NCBI GenBank assembly: GCA_038117225.1
Contig: JAYOFM010000041.1
Coordinates: 1 to 28,946, forward strand
DNA length: 28,946 nt
Direction: 5' to 3'
Origin: JAYOFM01 sp038117225
GTDB taxonomy: Bacteria > Pseudomonadota > Alphaproteobacteria > Rhodospirillales > Casp-alpha2
Shown: positions 14,416-23,300 of the stretch, piece after piece
Layout: the number at the start of each line of letters is the position of its first letter
How positions within the stretch are numbered: the first letter of the stretch is position 1
Position numbers and translations under genes: made by a program
The notes under the pieces: generated by a model
Databases searched by the model: none
What the model saw: only the letters and a program-made list of their open reading frames with translations
Told to the model about the DNA's origin: nothing

Positions 14416-15390
14416 CTACATCCAACCCCGTTGTTTGTAGTACTTGACGGCGCCCTTGTGCAGCGGCGCCGACAGGGCGTCGCGAATCATCTCCGCCTCC
14501 GTCAGGTCGCGGAATGCCGGGTGCAGTTTCTTGAACCCGTCGAAATTTTCGAACACGCCCTTGACCACCTGATAGACCGTGTTCTCGGGCACATTCGCCG
14601 ATGATACTAACGTGGCGGCGACGCCGAATGTCTTCGTCGGCTTCGCGTTGCCCTTGTACAGGCCGGCCGGAATAGTGGCGTGGCGGAAATAGGAATATTT
14701 CTTCACCAGATTTCCGACGGCCGGCCCCGCCACGTCGACGAGCACCGCCGCGCACGAGGACATGGCTTCCTTCATATAGGCCGAGGGATGCCCGACAAGG
14801 CTAAAGAACACGTCGATCTTGTTGTCGCAAAGCTTTCGAGCCTGCTTCACGGTCTTGAAACCAGTGGCTTGTTTTAAATCGCTACGCTTCCAGCCCATCG
14901 CGGCCTCGAGGACGTCCCAGGTGGCGCGATTGCCCGATCCTGGGTTTCCAATATTGACGCGCTTGCCCCTGATATCGCCGATCGACTTAATTCCGGCATC
15001 CGCCCGAGCAACCATCGTCACCGGCTCGGGATACAGGGAAAACACGGCGCGCAAGTCCTTGAAGGGGCCATCGCCGCGAAAATTCGATTTTCCGTGGAAT
15101 GAATTGTACTGCACGTCTGATTGGACGACGCCAAAATCCAATTCGCCCTGGCGAATGGTCTGAACATTGTAGACGGAACCCTTGGTTGACTCGACCGAGC
15201 AGCGGATTCCATGCGTTTTCTTCTTCCGATTGACGATACGGCAGATGGCGCCGCCCGCCGGGTAGTAGACACCGGTGATCCCCCCCGTGCCGACGACGAC
15301 GAAGCGCTGATCGCCGGCGCCGGCCGATCCGGCGACAAGCGCCAACCCGGCGCCCGCGAGCATTACGATGGCGGTATTTCTGATGCTCAT
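14416..15390 (-). CDS. TAXI-family TRAP solute-binding protein
   Basis: The 324-residue precursor has a signal peptide ending near AGSAGA-GDQRF. The mature N-terminus VVVGTGGITGVYYPAGGAICRIV is the signature of TAXI-type binding proteins, followed by GELDFGVVQSDVQYNS and GKRVNIGNPGSGNR. TAXI proteins deliver substrates, often glutamate-like or other carboxylates, to fused TRAP permeases. ATG 15390 is chosen over an in-frame GTG at 15396 because GGGGG lies seven bases upstream of the ATG. No permease gene accompanies it, so it may use a distant TRAP membrane protein. It precedes no other minus-strand gene and converges on the cytochrome gene. Confidence 0.92.
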   Translation of the reverse strand: MSIRNTAIVMLAGAGLALVAGSAGAGDQRFVVVGTGGITGVYYPAGGAICRIVNRKKKTHGIRCSVESTKGSVYNVQTIRQGELDFGVVQSDVQYNSFHGKSNFRGDGPFKDLRAVFSLYPEPVTMVARADAGIKSIGDIRGKRVNIGNPGSGNRATWDVLEAAMGWKRSDLKQATGFKTVKQARKLCDNKIDVFFSLVGHPSAYMKEAMSSCAAVLVDVAGPAVGNLVKKYSYFRHATIPAGLYKGNAKPTKTFGVAATLVSSANVPENTVYQVVKGVFENFDGFKKLHPAFRDLTEAEMIRDALSAPLHKGAVKYYKQRGWM

Positions 15391-15431
15391 GTCCACGCCC
15401 CCTTGGTCAATCTATCGCAACTCATCAAATA

Positions 15432-15460
15432 ATCATGATCCGGACCGCGGGTATTCTCAA
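15432..15460 (-). promoter_or_regulatory. Possible promoter of the TAXI gene
   Basis: On the minus strand TTGAGA (15460-15455, five of six) and CATGAT (15437-15432, four of six) are separated by 17 bases. The leader to ATG 15390 would be about 35 to 40 bases. The -10 lies within the palindrome ATCATGAT, which could be coincidence or a binding site. Confidence 0.38.
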
Positions 15461-15494
15461 GACCATACACGCGCGGCAATGCTTGGACTGGCGG

Positions 15495-16829
15495 TTATCC
15501 GATCACCTCGGCCAGCGCGGCATCAAGGGCATCGCCGAATTTGCCGACCAGTTCATCGATCTCCGCGTCGGTGATGATGAAGGGTGGTGCCAGCAGAACA
15601 TGGTCACCGCGCACGCCGTCCGCGGTGCCGCCGCCGGGATAGCAGATCAGGCCGCGGTCCATGGCGTGGCCCTTGATGCGCGTATGCAGCTTAAGTGTCG
15701 GATCAAAGGTTTCCTTGCTGGCGCGGTCTCTGACCAGTTCGACGCCCCAGAATAGTCCCCGGCCACGGATGTCGCCGACATGAGGATGATTGCCAAGCCG
15801 TTCGTGCAGACGATCGACGAGGACGGCGCCCTGGCGGCGCACATTGGCGACCAGACCGAGATCCCGCACCTTGGTCTGCACGGCCAGCGCCGCCGCGCAG
15901 GCGACCGGGTGTCCCATATAAGTGTGGCCGTGCTGAAACGCGCCACTGCCGCCAACGATGGCGTCGAAGATTCGGCCCGAAACCAAGGTCGCCCCAATGG
16001 GCTGGTAACCCGCCCCCAGGCCCTTGGCGATGCAGATCATGTCCGGCGCCACGCCGTCCTGTTCACAGGCAAACAGCGACCCCGTGCGCCCCATGCCGCA
16101 CATTACCTCGTCGAGGATCATCACCACGCCGTACTGGGTGCAGATTTCGCGGATGCGCTTGAAGTACCCCGGCACGGGCGGGATGACGCCCGCGGTGGCG
16201 CCGCCCACGGTCTCGGCGATAAAGCCGGCGACGTTTTCCGGTCCCAGGCGCAGAATTTCGGTTTCCAATTCGTCGGCCACGCGGCGGCCGTATTCCTCCT
16301 CGGTCTCATCGTCGCGCCTATCACGATAGACATAACAGGGCGCGATGTGGCTGGTCGGCATCAGCATGTCCTGGTAGGGCTCGCGCCGCCACACGTTACC
16401 GCCGACCGAAAGCGCGCCCAGCGTATTGCCATGATAACTCTGGCGCCGGGCGATGAAGCGGGTTCGCGCCGGCTCACCGATTTCCAGGAAGTACTGTCGG
16501 GTCATCTTCAATGCCGCCTCGACCGCTTCCGAGCCGCCAGACAGCATGTAGACCATATCGATCCCGTCGGGCGCGGCATCGATCAACAGTTCGGCGAGAG
16601 CCTCCGCCGGCGCCGAGGTGAAGAAACCCGTATGGGCGAATGCCAGATCGTCCACCTGCGCCTTGATGGCGGCCGTGACCTCCGGGTCTGAATGGCCGAG
16701 GCACGATACGGCGGCACCACCGGATGCATCCAGGTACCGCTTTCCCTCCGAATCGACGATATAGACGCCGTCGCCGCGTGCCGCCGTCGGCATGGTCTTT
16801 TTGGGAAAACGATGAAAAACGTTGGACAT
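15495..16829 (-). CDS. Class III (PLP) aminotransferase, aspartate aminotransferase superfamily
   Basis: The 444-residue protein is full length for class III (omega-amino acid) aminotransferases. It has the phosphate-binding turn LSGGSEAVEAALK (from about residue 96), SYHGNTLGALSVGG (131-144), Asp240 in MILDEVMCGMGRTG, which pairs with the pyridine nitrogen, and Lys269 in ICIAKGLGAGYQPIGA, which forms the Schiff base. Family members transfer amino groups from beta-alanine, taurine, GABA, polyamines or similar amines to pyruvate or 2-oxoglutarate; the sequence alone does not separate these. AGGAG eight bases before ATG 16829 supports the start. It has its own probable promoter, and a 104-base gap separates it from the TAXI gene downstream, which has its own candidate promoter. 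Confidence 0.92.
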   Translation of the reverse strand: MSNVFHRFPKKTMPTAARGDGVYIVDSEGKRYLDASGGAAVSCLGHSDPEVTAAIKAQVDDLAFAHTGFFTSAPAEALAELLIDAAPDGIDMVYMLSGGSEAVEAALKMTRQYFLEIGEPARTRFIARRQSYHGNTLGALSVGGNVWRREPYQDMLMPTSHIAPCYVYRDRRDDETEEEYGRRVADELETEILRLGPENVAGFIAETVGGATAGVIPPVPGYFKRIREICTQYGVVMILDEVMCGMGRTGSLFACEQDGVAPDMICIAKGLGAGYQPIGATLVSGRIFDAIVGGSGAFQHGHTYMGHPVACAAALAVQTKVRDLGLVANVRRQGAVLVDRLHERLGNHPHVGDIRGRGLFWGVELVRDRASKETFDPTLKLHTRIKGHAMDRGLICYPGGGTADGVRGDHVLLAPPFIITDAEIDELVGKFGDALDAALAEVIG

Positions 16830-16872
16830 GGGAGGGGCTCCTGAATGGCGGGCGTGCGGTCCTCGTCAACAT

Positions 16873-16902
16873 ATCCTAACAATTTGGTGGAGTCGCTGTC
16901 AT
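16873..16902 (-). promoter_or_regulatory. Possible promoter of the aminotransferase gene
   Basis: On the minus strand ATGACA (16902-16897, five of six to TTGACA) and TAGGAT (16878-16873, four of six) are 18 bases apart. The start would be near 16866, giving a leader of about 37 bases. Two GANTC sites (16890-16894 and 16904-16908) sit in and beside this promoter. Confidence 0.4.
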
Positions 16903-17010
16903 AGAATCGATTGTTACCGCGCCACGAACACGGCCGTGTTTACCTGCCCGGGGGCGGCGGATTAGGATACGGGCCGAACATCGAAAATCTGACGGGAGCG
17001 GCGCAGCGAA

Positions 17011-17526
17011 ATGGACCTCAAGAAACATATTCGCGGAATCGCCGATTTCCCAAAACCGGGCATCCTCTTTTACGATATCTCGACGTTGCTCGCCCATCCG
17101 GATGCCTGGCAGGTCGCGCTCGGCCGGATGGCGCGGGTCGTCGGCGCCCGCAAACCGGACGTGCTCGCCGGCATTGAATCGCGGGGCTTCCTGGTCGCAG
17201 CGCCGCTGGCGTCGCGCTTGGGCGTCGGCTTTGTCATGGTGCGCAAACAGGGCAAACTCCCCGGAGAAACCCTGTCCTACGAATACGATCTGGAATACGG
17301 CACCGATACCATCGAGATCCAGGCCGACGCGGTAAAGCCCGGCCAGCGCGTGGTGTTATTGGACGACCTACTGGCGACTGGCGGCACCATGGGCGCCGCG
17401 TGTAATCTGTTCCGCGATGCCGGCGCGGAGGTGGTGGCGGCGGCCTGTATCATTGAACTGACTTTCCTCGGTGGGCGGGAGCGGCTCGACGTGCCGTTCG
17501 ATGCCTTACTGAGTTACGATTCCTGA
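17011..17526 (+). CDS. apt: Adenine phosphoribosyltransferase
   Basis: The 171-residue protein has usual Apt length and starts DLKKHIRGIADFPKPGILFYDIS, the typical N-terminus. It carries GIESRGF (about 54-60), the flexible loop RKQGKLPGET (78-87) and the PRPP-binding motif VVLLDDLLATGGT (114-126). It salvages adenine to AMP in the cytoplasm using phosphoribosyl pyrophosphate. A GGGAG stands about 12 bases before ATG, a rather long spacing, in a leader of up to 180 bases shared with the divergent aminotransferase gene. A small protein gene follows after 14 bases and is probably cotranscribed. Assignment is firm. Confidence 0.95.
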   Translation: MDLKKHIRGIADFPKPGILFYDISTLLAHPDAWQVALGRMARVVGARKPDVLAGIESRGFLVAAPLASRLGVGFVMVRKQGKLPGETLSYEYDLEYGTDTIEIQADAVKPGQRVVLLDDLLATGGTMGAACNLFRDAGAEVVAAACIIELTFLGGRERLDVPFDALLSYDS

Positions 17527-17540
17527 GCGGAGCCCACGGC

Positions 17541-17909
17541 ATGCTCGACCATGACGTCATAAACCGATTGATCGACGCCGAGGACGCGGGAGAATTGCTG
17601 GCCCGCATCGATACCATCGCGAGCGACGAAATGGACGCGATCAGCCGCTTGCGCCATGCCTCGGTGCGCGGAGACCTGGAAGCCGTGCGATCCGGCGCCG
17701 TCGGCATTTGCACGCGGGCCGAAATCATGGGCATGCGCCGCCTTGCCAATCGCCTGGTTGAACTGGAACGCGTCGCCACCATGGACGCCATCGGCCAGGC
17801 GCATCTCCATTCACAAACCCTGACCCGCCTCATCGACGAGGAAATCGCCGAGGACTTTCAGGCACTCAAGGACGCGATTGCCGAAGCAACGGCGAGCGAG
17901 CAGGCCTAA
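17541..17909 (+). CDS. Small helical protein, possible HPt-like domain without its histidine
   Basis: I do not firmly recognise this 122-residue protein. It is acidic, predicted to be almost wholly helical, and has no signal peptide or membrane segment. The stretch RSGAVGICTRAEIMGMRRLANRLVELE (split here as residues 50-64 and 65-76) has the spacing of an HPt domain helix pair, with Gly64 at the conserved glycine. At the phosphorylated-histidine position it has Val54. A degenerate HPt fold, or an unrelated four-helix bundle, are both possible. GGAG nine bases before ATG and the 14-base gap to apt indicate one operon. Its TAA overlaps the stop of mutY (CTAA). Confidence 0.7.
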   Translation: MLDHDVINRLIDAEDAGELLARIDTIASDEMDAISRLRHASVRGDLEAVRSGAVGICTRAEIMGMRRLANRLVELERVATMDAIGQAHLHSQTLTRLIDEEIAEDFQALKDAIAEATASEQA

Positions 17910-18985
17910 TCATTCTCCTGAACGTGTTTGGCGACCTTACGCATCAAGGTCGGCAGGGCGAATTCATCGAAACGCTCAACGGGCACCCAGGTGCCTGCCG
18001 GCGACGTTACGTCGGCGTCGATGCGCGCGCGCCATATGGTCAGCCTTAAGGCGAAATGCGAGAAGACATGATCGACCTGCCCCGGCACCACGCGCCACGA
18101 CGCGAGCGCCGGAGCCAAATCTCGCGCTTGTTCCCTTGACCAAACCGCCGTGCGCCAGTCTGTTGAGGGAAATTCCATCATACCGCCCAACAATCCCTTT
18201 TCCGGCCGGCGGCGCAGTAGCACGGCGCCATTGTCGCGTTGCAACCAGAACACCACCCCGTGGCGGATCGGCCGGACGGGTTTTGGATTCTTGGCGGGAA
18301 ACGCTTCCGGTTGCCCGATGGCGAAGGCGGCGCAATCGCGGCGCCACGGACACGTCTCGCACCGGGGGCCGCGCGGCGCACACACGGTGGCGCCCAGATC
18401 CATCATCGCCTGCGCCACATCGCCCGCGCCACGGCCGCGCATTGGAATTAACGCCCGCGCATGCTCGGCGATCCTCGGTTTTGTTATTGACAGCGGCCCA
18501 TTCAGCGCATGCAGGCGTGCCAACACTCGTTCGATATTACCGTCCACCGGCATGGTCTTTGCGCCGTAGGCAATGGCGGCGACGGCGGCGGCGGTGTAGG
18601 CGCCAATCCCGGGCAATTGGCGCAAGGCGTCCTCGCTCTCCGGAAAGAGGCCGCCATGGTTGTTGGCGACGACGCCGGCGCAGCGGTGCAGGTTGCGGGC
18701 CCGCGCATAATACCCAAGCCCCTGCCAAGCGTGCAGCACTTCGTCCAGATCGGCGGCGGCGAGCGCCGAGACATTCGGCCAGCGTGCCACGAAATGGTCA
18801 AAATACCCTGTCACCGTCGACACCATGGTCTGTTGCAGCATGATCTCGCTGAGCCACACATGGTAGGGATCGGGGGCCGTGCGGCCGCTGGCCGCGCGGG
18901 ACGGGCGCCAAGGCAGGTCGCGGCCGTGCGTTCGGTACCAAGCCAGTAGTTTGCGTCTCAGTGCCTTGGAGTCGGTGGTGGACAT
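17906..18985 (-). CDS. mutY: A/G-specific adenine DNA glycosylase
   Basis: The 359-residue protein is a complete MutY. It has the catalytic Glu47 in WLSEIMLQQT, the helix-hairpin-helix LPGIGAYTAAAV (124-135), the catalytic Asp148 in PVDGNIERVLAR, and the 4Fe-4S cluster ligands Cys202, Cys209, Cys212 and Cys218. A C-terminal NUDIX-like domain (about 240-359) has VFSHFALRL, the region that recognises 8-oxoguanine. MutY removes adenine mispaired with 8-oxoguanine and prevents G:C to T:A changes. It is divergent from the DUF721 gene, as in many alphaproteobacteria. The ribosome site before ATG 18985 is weak, and the gap contains three GANTC sites. Confidence 0.96.
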   Translation of the reverse strand: MSTTDSKALRRKLLAWYRTHGRDLPWRPSRAASGRTAPDPYHVWLSEIMLQQTMVSTVTGYFDHFVARWPNVSALAAADLDEVLHAWQGLGYYARARNLHRCAGVVANNHGGLFPESEDALRQLPGIGAYTAAAVAAIAYGAKTMPVDGNIERVLARLHALNGPLSITKPRIAEHARALIPMRGRGAGDVAQAMMDLGATVCAPRGPRCETCPWRRDCAAFAIGQPEAFPAKNPKPVRPIRHGVVFWLQRDNGAVLLRRRPEKGLLGGMMEFPSTDWRTAVWSREQARDLAPALASWRVVPGQVDHVFSHFALRLTIWRARIDADVTSPAGTWVPVERFDEFALPTLMRKVAKHVQEND

Positions 18986-18999
18986 GGATGATGCGGGTC

Positions 19000-19025
19000 G
19001 ATTCGGTCACGGATTCGCGAGATTC
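19000..19025. promoter_or_regulatory. Cluster of three GANTC (CcrM-type) sites between mutY and the DUF721 gene
   Basis: GATTC occurs at 19000-19004, 19012-19016 and 19021-19025. GANTC is the target of the cell-cycle methyltransferase CcrM in alphaproteobacteria, and GcrA reads its methylation state at promoters. Three sites in 26 bases is more than composition predicts (roughly one per 300 bases). No clear -35/-10 pair is seen here, so a regulatory role is an inference. Confidence 0.45.
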
Positions 19026-19111
19026 GCCGATTGGCCGTTGCGGCGTCATCGGCCGGCACCCTACCATGGTGACCCGCGACGCCGAAACGACGTATGGAAA
19101 GGTTCGCCGCG

Positions 19112-19675
19112 ATGACCTCGGCCTATAATCAGCGGCGCTTCGGTCAGCCACGCGCGGCGGCGGAAGCTGTCGCCAAGGTGACGCGAACCCTGTTTCAACG
19201 CCGTGGCCTCGCCGATGGCGCCATCGTCCGTGATTGGCCGCTGATTATCGGCGAGGCCTTGGCCGAACACAGCCAGCCCGAACGCATTCTTTTTCCGCGC
19301 GGCAAGCGCCAGGGCGGCGTGCTGCACCTGCGGGTCGCGTCCGGCGGCATGGCGTTGGAGTTGCAGCACCTGGAACCCTTGGTGCTGGAACGCATTAATG
19401 GGTACTTCGGCTACCGCGCCGTTGGCGGCCTCAAGGTCGTGCAAGGGCCACTGCCGCGGCCGCCCAAACGCGCGGCGCCGCAGTCCCCCGCGACCGACGA
19501 GGCAGTGGCAGACGATATCAAACAGGCTCTTCATGGCGTCAACGACGAGGCCCTGCGGCACACCCTAGCCCGCCTCGCCCGCGCCGTCGCCGGCCGCAAC
19601 CGGCAACGCCAACACCGGCAAAACGGCGCCGAGTTATCCACAATCGAGAAAAAATCCCCGGAATCGCCGCGCTGA
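19112..19675 (+). CDS. DUF721 (DciA-like) protein
   Basis: The 187-residue protein contains a DUF721 domain in its N-terminal two-thirds (from AVAKVTRTLFQRRGLADGAIVRDWPLIIGE through LRVASGGMALELQHLEPLVLERINGYFG, quoted in parts). A basic, low-complexity tail rich in Arg and Gln follows. DUF721 defines DciA, the helicase operator that helps load replicative DnaB in bacteria without DnaC; alphaproteobacterial members lie next to mutY, as here. ATG 19112 is preferred to ATG 19094 because GGAAAGG stands nine bases before it. It leads a plus-strand run with the DsbA-like gene and smc. Its exact role here rests on family membership. Confidence 0.82.
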   Translation: MTSAYNQRRFGQPRAAAEAVAKVTRTLFQRRGLADGAIVRDWPLIIGEALAEHSQPERILFPRGKRQGGVLHLRVASGGMALELQHLEPLVLERINGYFGYRAVGGLKVVQGPLPRPPKRAAPQSPATDEAVADDIKQALHGVNDEALRHTLARLARAVAGRNRQRQHRQNGAELSTIEKKSPESPR

Positions 19676-19678
19676 AAG

Positions 19679-19688
19679 GATTCGACTC
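19679..19688. promoter_or_regulatory. Two abutting GANTC sites upstream of the DsbA-like gene
   Basis: GATTC (19679-19683) runs straight into GACTC (19684-19688). They lie about 20 bases upstream of TATATT (19706-19711), a good -10-like element, so methylation could affect transcription of the DsbA-like gene. The promoter itself is only weakly supported, as no good -35 is seen. Confidence 0.35.
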
Positions 19689-19738
19689 TGTCCACGTGGC
19701 GGTTCTATATTCCAACATCTTGTGTTTAGGAGGCTGAA

Positions 19739-20371
19739 TTGAGGCGTTTGGTACCAAGTATTGCGCCACGGCCAATGTTCGGGTTTGCGTTTGTTTTCAT
19801 CGTGTTGCTGGCACTGCCGGTGACGGCGAGCGGAATCGCCTCACCCGAGGAAGCCCTGAAAGAGAAATTCCACGGCAAGGCAGACGCCCCGGTGACGATT
19901 ATCGAGTACGCGTCGCTCGGTTGCCCGCATTGCGCCGCCTTTCACGCACAAACGTTTCCGCTGCTGAAGAAGGACTACGTCGATACCGGCAAGGTGAAGT
20001 TCATCTACAGGGATTTTCCGCTCGGCACACCAGCGTTCGCCGCCAGCATGGTGGCCCGATGCGCCGGACATACCCGCTACTTCGGCATGGTCGACATGCT
20101 GTTCAAAAGCCAGGCGCAATGGTCACGGGCGGAAAATCCGTTGGTGGAATTGCAGAAAGTGGCGCGCTTCGGCGGCATGGCACCGGCCGACGTGGAAGCC
20201 TGTCTGCGATCAAAGGAAATTCAGGACGGCATCCGCAAGGCGGCTCAGGAGGGGCAGGACCTGGGCGTTAATTCGACGCCGTCGTTCGTTATCGGCGGCA
20301 AGGTCCATGCCGGCAACATGACCTACGAAGATTTCAAGAAACTGATCGACGCAGCGCTCAAGGGCAACTGA
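19739..20371 (+). CDS. Exported DsbA-family thiol-disulfide oxidoreductase
   Basis: The 210-residue precursor starts at TTG 19739, chosen because a full AGGAGG lies five bases upstream. A signal sequence (FVFIVLLALPVTASG, about residues 18-32) leads to a thioredoxin-fold protein with active site Cys62-Pro-His-Cys65 in LGCPHCAAFH and a cis-proline loop NSTPSFVIGG. CPHC is the DsbA-type redox motif. The protein would form or isomerise disulfides in the periplasm. Family alternatives are the BdbD/Com1-like oxidoreductases. It sits 28 bases upstream of smc, an arrangement common in Rhodospirillales and not itself informative on function. Confidence 0.9.
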   Translation: MRRLVPSIAPRPMFGFAFVFIVLLALPVTASGIASPEEALKEKFHGKADAPVTIIEYASLGCPHCAAFHAQTFPLLKKDYVDTGKVKFIYRDFPLGTPAFAASMVARCAGHTRYFGMVDMLFKSQAQWSRAENPLVELQKVARFGGMAPADVEACLRSKEIQDGIRKAAQEGQDLGVNSTPSFVIGGKVHAGNMTYEDFKKLIDAALKGN

Positions 20372-20399
20372 GCCGTCAACACAAGGGAACATTCGGGCC

Positions 20400-23300
20400 T
20401 TGCTGCATTTTAGTAAACTTCGCCTTTCGGGCTTCAAGTCGTTCGTCGATCCGGTCGATATCAAAATCGATGTGGGCCTAACCGGCATTGTCGGCCCCAA
20501 TGGCTGCGGCAAGTCGAACCTCGTCGAAGCCCTCAAATGGGTGATGGGTGAAACCTCCGCCAAGCAGATGCGCGGCGGTGAAATGGACGACGTCATCTTC
20601 GCCGGCACGTCGGAACGGCCAGCCCGTAATATCGCCGAGGTGATGATCACTCTTGATAATGCCGAACGGGCGGCGCTGGCGCAGTTCAACGATTCCGAAC
20701 TGCTGGAAGTCAGCCGCCGCATCGAACGGGAAAAAGGCTCGGTCTACCGGGTCAACGGCAAGGATGTACGCGCCCGCGACGTGCAACTGCTGTTCGCCGA
20801 CCAGGCCACCGGCGCCCGCTCGACGGCGCTGGTCAGCCAGGGCCGTATCGGAGCCATTATCGCCGCCAAGCCGACCGAACGGCGCACCCTTCTGGAGGAA
20901 GCCGCCGGCATCACCGGTCTGCATTCGCGCCGCCACGAAGCAGAGCTGCGCTTGCGCGCCGCCGACGGCAACCTGGAGCGCCTGGAAGACATCCTGGTCA
21001 CGCTGGAAGCGCAGATGCTCGGCCTTAAGAAGCAGGCCCGTCAGGCAACCCGCTACCGCAATCTCTCGGAACATATCCGTCGCGCCGAGGCGACCCTGTT
21101 CCATATCCGCTGGATCGCCGCGGAAGGCGACTTGGAAAAGACCCGCCTCGCCCTCGATGCGGCGGAAACGGCCGTCAATCTGCTAGCGGCCGCCGCGGCC
21201 GCCGCGGCGACAAAGCAGGCCGAAGCCGCCACCCAGGTGCCGGCGTTGCGCGACGCCGAAGCCGAGGCCGCCGCCGCCCTGCAACGGTTGGTGCTGGCGC
21301 GCGAAGGTCTCGATGCCGACGAACAGCGCGCGGTGCAGGCTCTGCGCGACCGCCAGGCTCGGCTTGAACAGGTCGCCGCCGATCTGGGCCGCGAACAGGT
21401 CCTGGCCGAGGACGCCGGCACCTCCATCAATCGGCTGAGCGGAGAGCGCGACAAGATCGAGGCCGACCGCATCGGCGAAGACGATCTACGCGCCGAGGCC
21501 CGCGCAGCGCTTGAGCAAGCGGATGCAAGCGTCTCCGCGCTTGAACAGACCCTATCCGACACCACCCGCGAGGTCGCCGACGGCGAGGCCCGCAAGCGAA
21601 CCCTGATCAATCGCCTGAGCGAGCTCGGGCAGCGTCGCCAGCGCCTGTCCACGCGGGCCGCCGATATCGAGACGCAGCGGGCTGGCGAGGCCGCCGACGC
21701 CCAAGCCATCGACGAAGCAACACAAGCCGACAGCCGCGTCGCCAACGCACACGCCGTTCTGGAGGCCGCGCGCAGCGGCGCCGAGCAAGCATCCGAGCGT
21801 CGCCGGACCGCATCCGCCGCCTGGGAGGAGACCAGAGCGGCATTGCAAACCAGAGAAGCGGCCACGACCCGGTTGGAAGCTGAGGAAAACGCCCTCGCCG
21901 CCATGCTCGACCGCGGCGCGCCGGATATGTGGCCGCCATTGATTGATGCCATCAGCGTCGCCCCGGGATTCGAGGCCGCGCTCGGCGCCGCCCTTGGCGA
22001 GGACCTGGACGCGCCGGCGGATGAAGCTGCTCCGGTGCACTGGCGCACCCGCGATCCCTTCGGTGCGCCGCCGGCACTGCCGGCCGGCGCCGCACCACTC
22101 GCCAGCCAGGTCACCGCGCCACCCGCCCTGGCGCGGCGGCTTAGCCAGATCGGTATCGTCGACGATATCGCAACCGGCGACCGGCTAGCCGCCGGGTTGC
22201 AACCTGGCCAGCGTTTGGTCAGCCGCGCCGGCGCCCTGTGGCGCTGGGACGGCTATACGGTTACCGATGGAGCGGCCACCACCGCCGCCGTCCGCCTGGA
22301 GCAGCGCAATCGCCTGATCGACGTGCGCGACAGCCTGCGCGACGCCGAAGCCAACGCACGCAAGGCCCGCGACGCCGCCGAAGCCGCGCGCACGCTGTTC
22401 GATCAATCGGAGGTCGAGGATCGCGAGGCCCGCAAGGCCGCCGCCGAGGCACAGATCGCACACGATCAGGCGCGCGACGCCGCCGCCGGTATCCGCGAGA
22501 AGCGCGCGGCACTGGAATCCCGTCGCAACGCGCTCAGCCAGCAAGCCCAAGCGGTGGCCGAGGAACTGGCTGAAACCGAAACCCAGTTGGCCGCCAGTCA
22601 GGCCGAACAGGCCGCCCTGCCGGATGTCGACGCGGCGCGACGCCGCGCCGATGCCTGCCGCGCCGATCTGGCGGAAAAGCGTGAACAGCAGACGGGCTGC
22701 CGACGCCGCTACGACGATATCGAACGCCGCGCGCGCGACCGCGATCAACGGCTCGCCGATATCGGCCGCGAGATCACGTCATGGTCCGATCGCAAGACTG
22801 CCGCCGAGACCAAACGCGGTGAGTTGGAAACACGGCGAACCACCCTGGAAGCCGAACGTCAGACGTTGGAAAAACTGCCCGCTGAGATCGCCGAACGACG
22901 TGGCGGCCTGATGGACACCATCGAGCAGGCCGAAGCGACTCGAAAAGCCGCCGCCGATACGCTGGCCAGCGCCGAAAACGAGCTCGCCAACGCCGACCGG
23001 GCGCTGCGCAAGGCCGAAGCCGACTTGGCGTCGGCGCGCGAGGAGCGAGTCCGCATCGAGGGTCATCTGGAACAGGCCCGTCAGGCCTGCCACGCCATCG
23101 CGGAGCGGGTCGCCGATCGTCTGGATTGCCGCCCCGACCAGTTGTTTGAACTCGCCGAATTGGCTGACGACAAGCCACTGCCCAGCGTCGAGGACGCGGA
23201 GCGAAAGGCCGAGCGGCTGATTCGCGAGCGCGAGACCATGGGGCCGGTCAACTTGCGCGCCGAGCACGAAATGCAGGAACTTTCCGAGCAGATCGAGATG

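Noticed and set aside
15780..16691. A 303-residue plus-strand frame opposite the aminotransferase gene
   Set aside because: The aminotransferase has all catalytic residues, so this is its antisense shadow.
16902..16907. TAGAAT as the -10 of apt
   Set aside because: No -35 with correct spacing was found and the leader would be about 100 bases; the same bases overlap the minus-strand promoter and a GANTC site.
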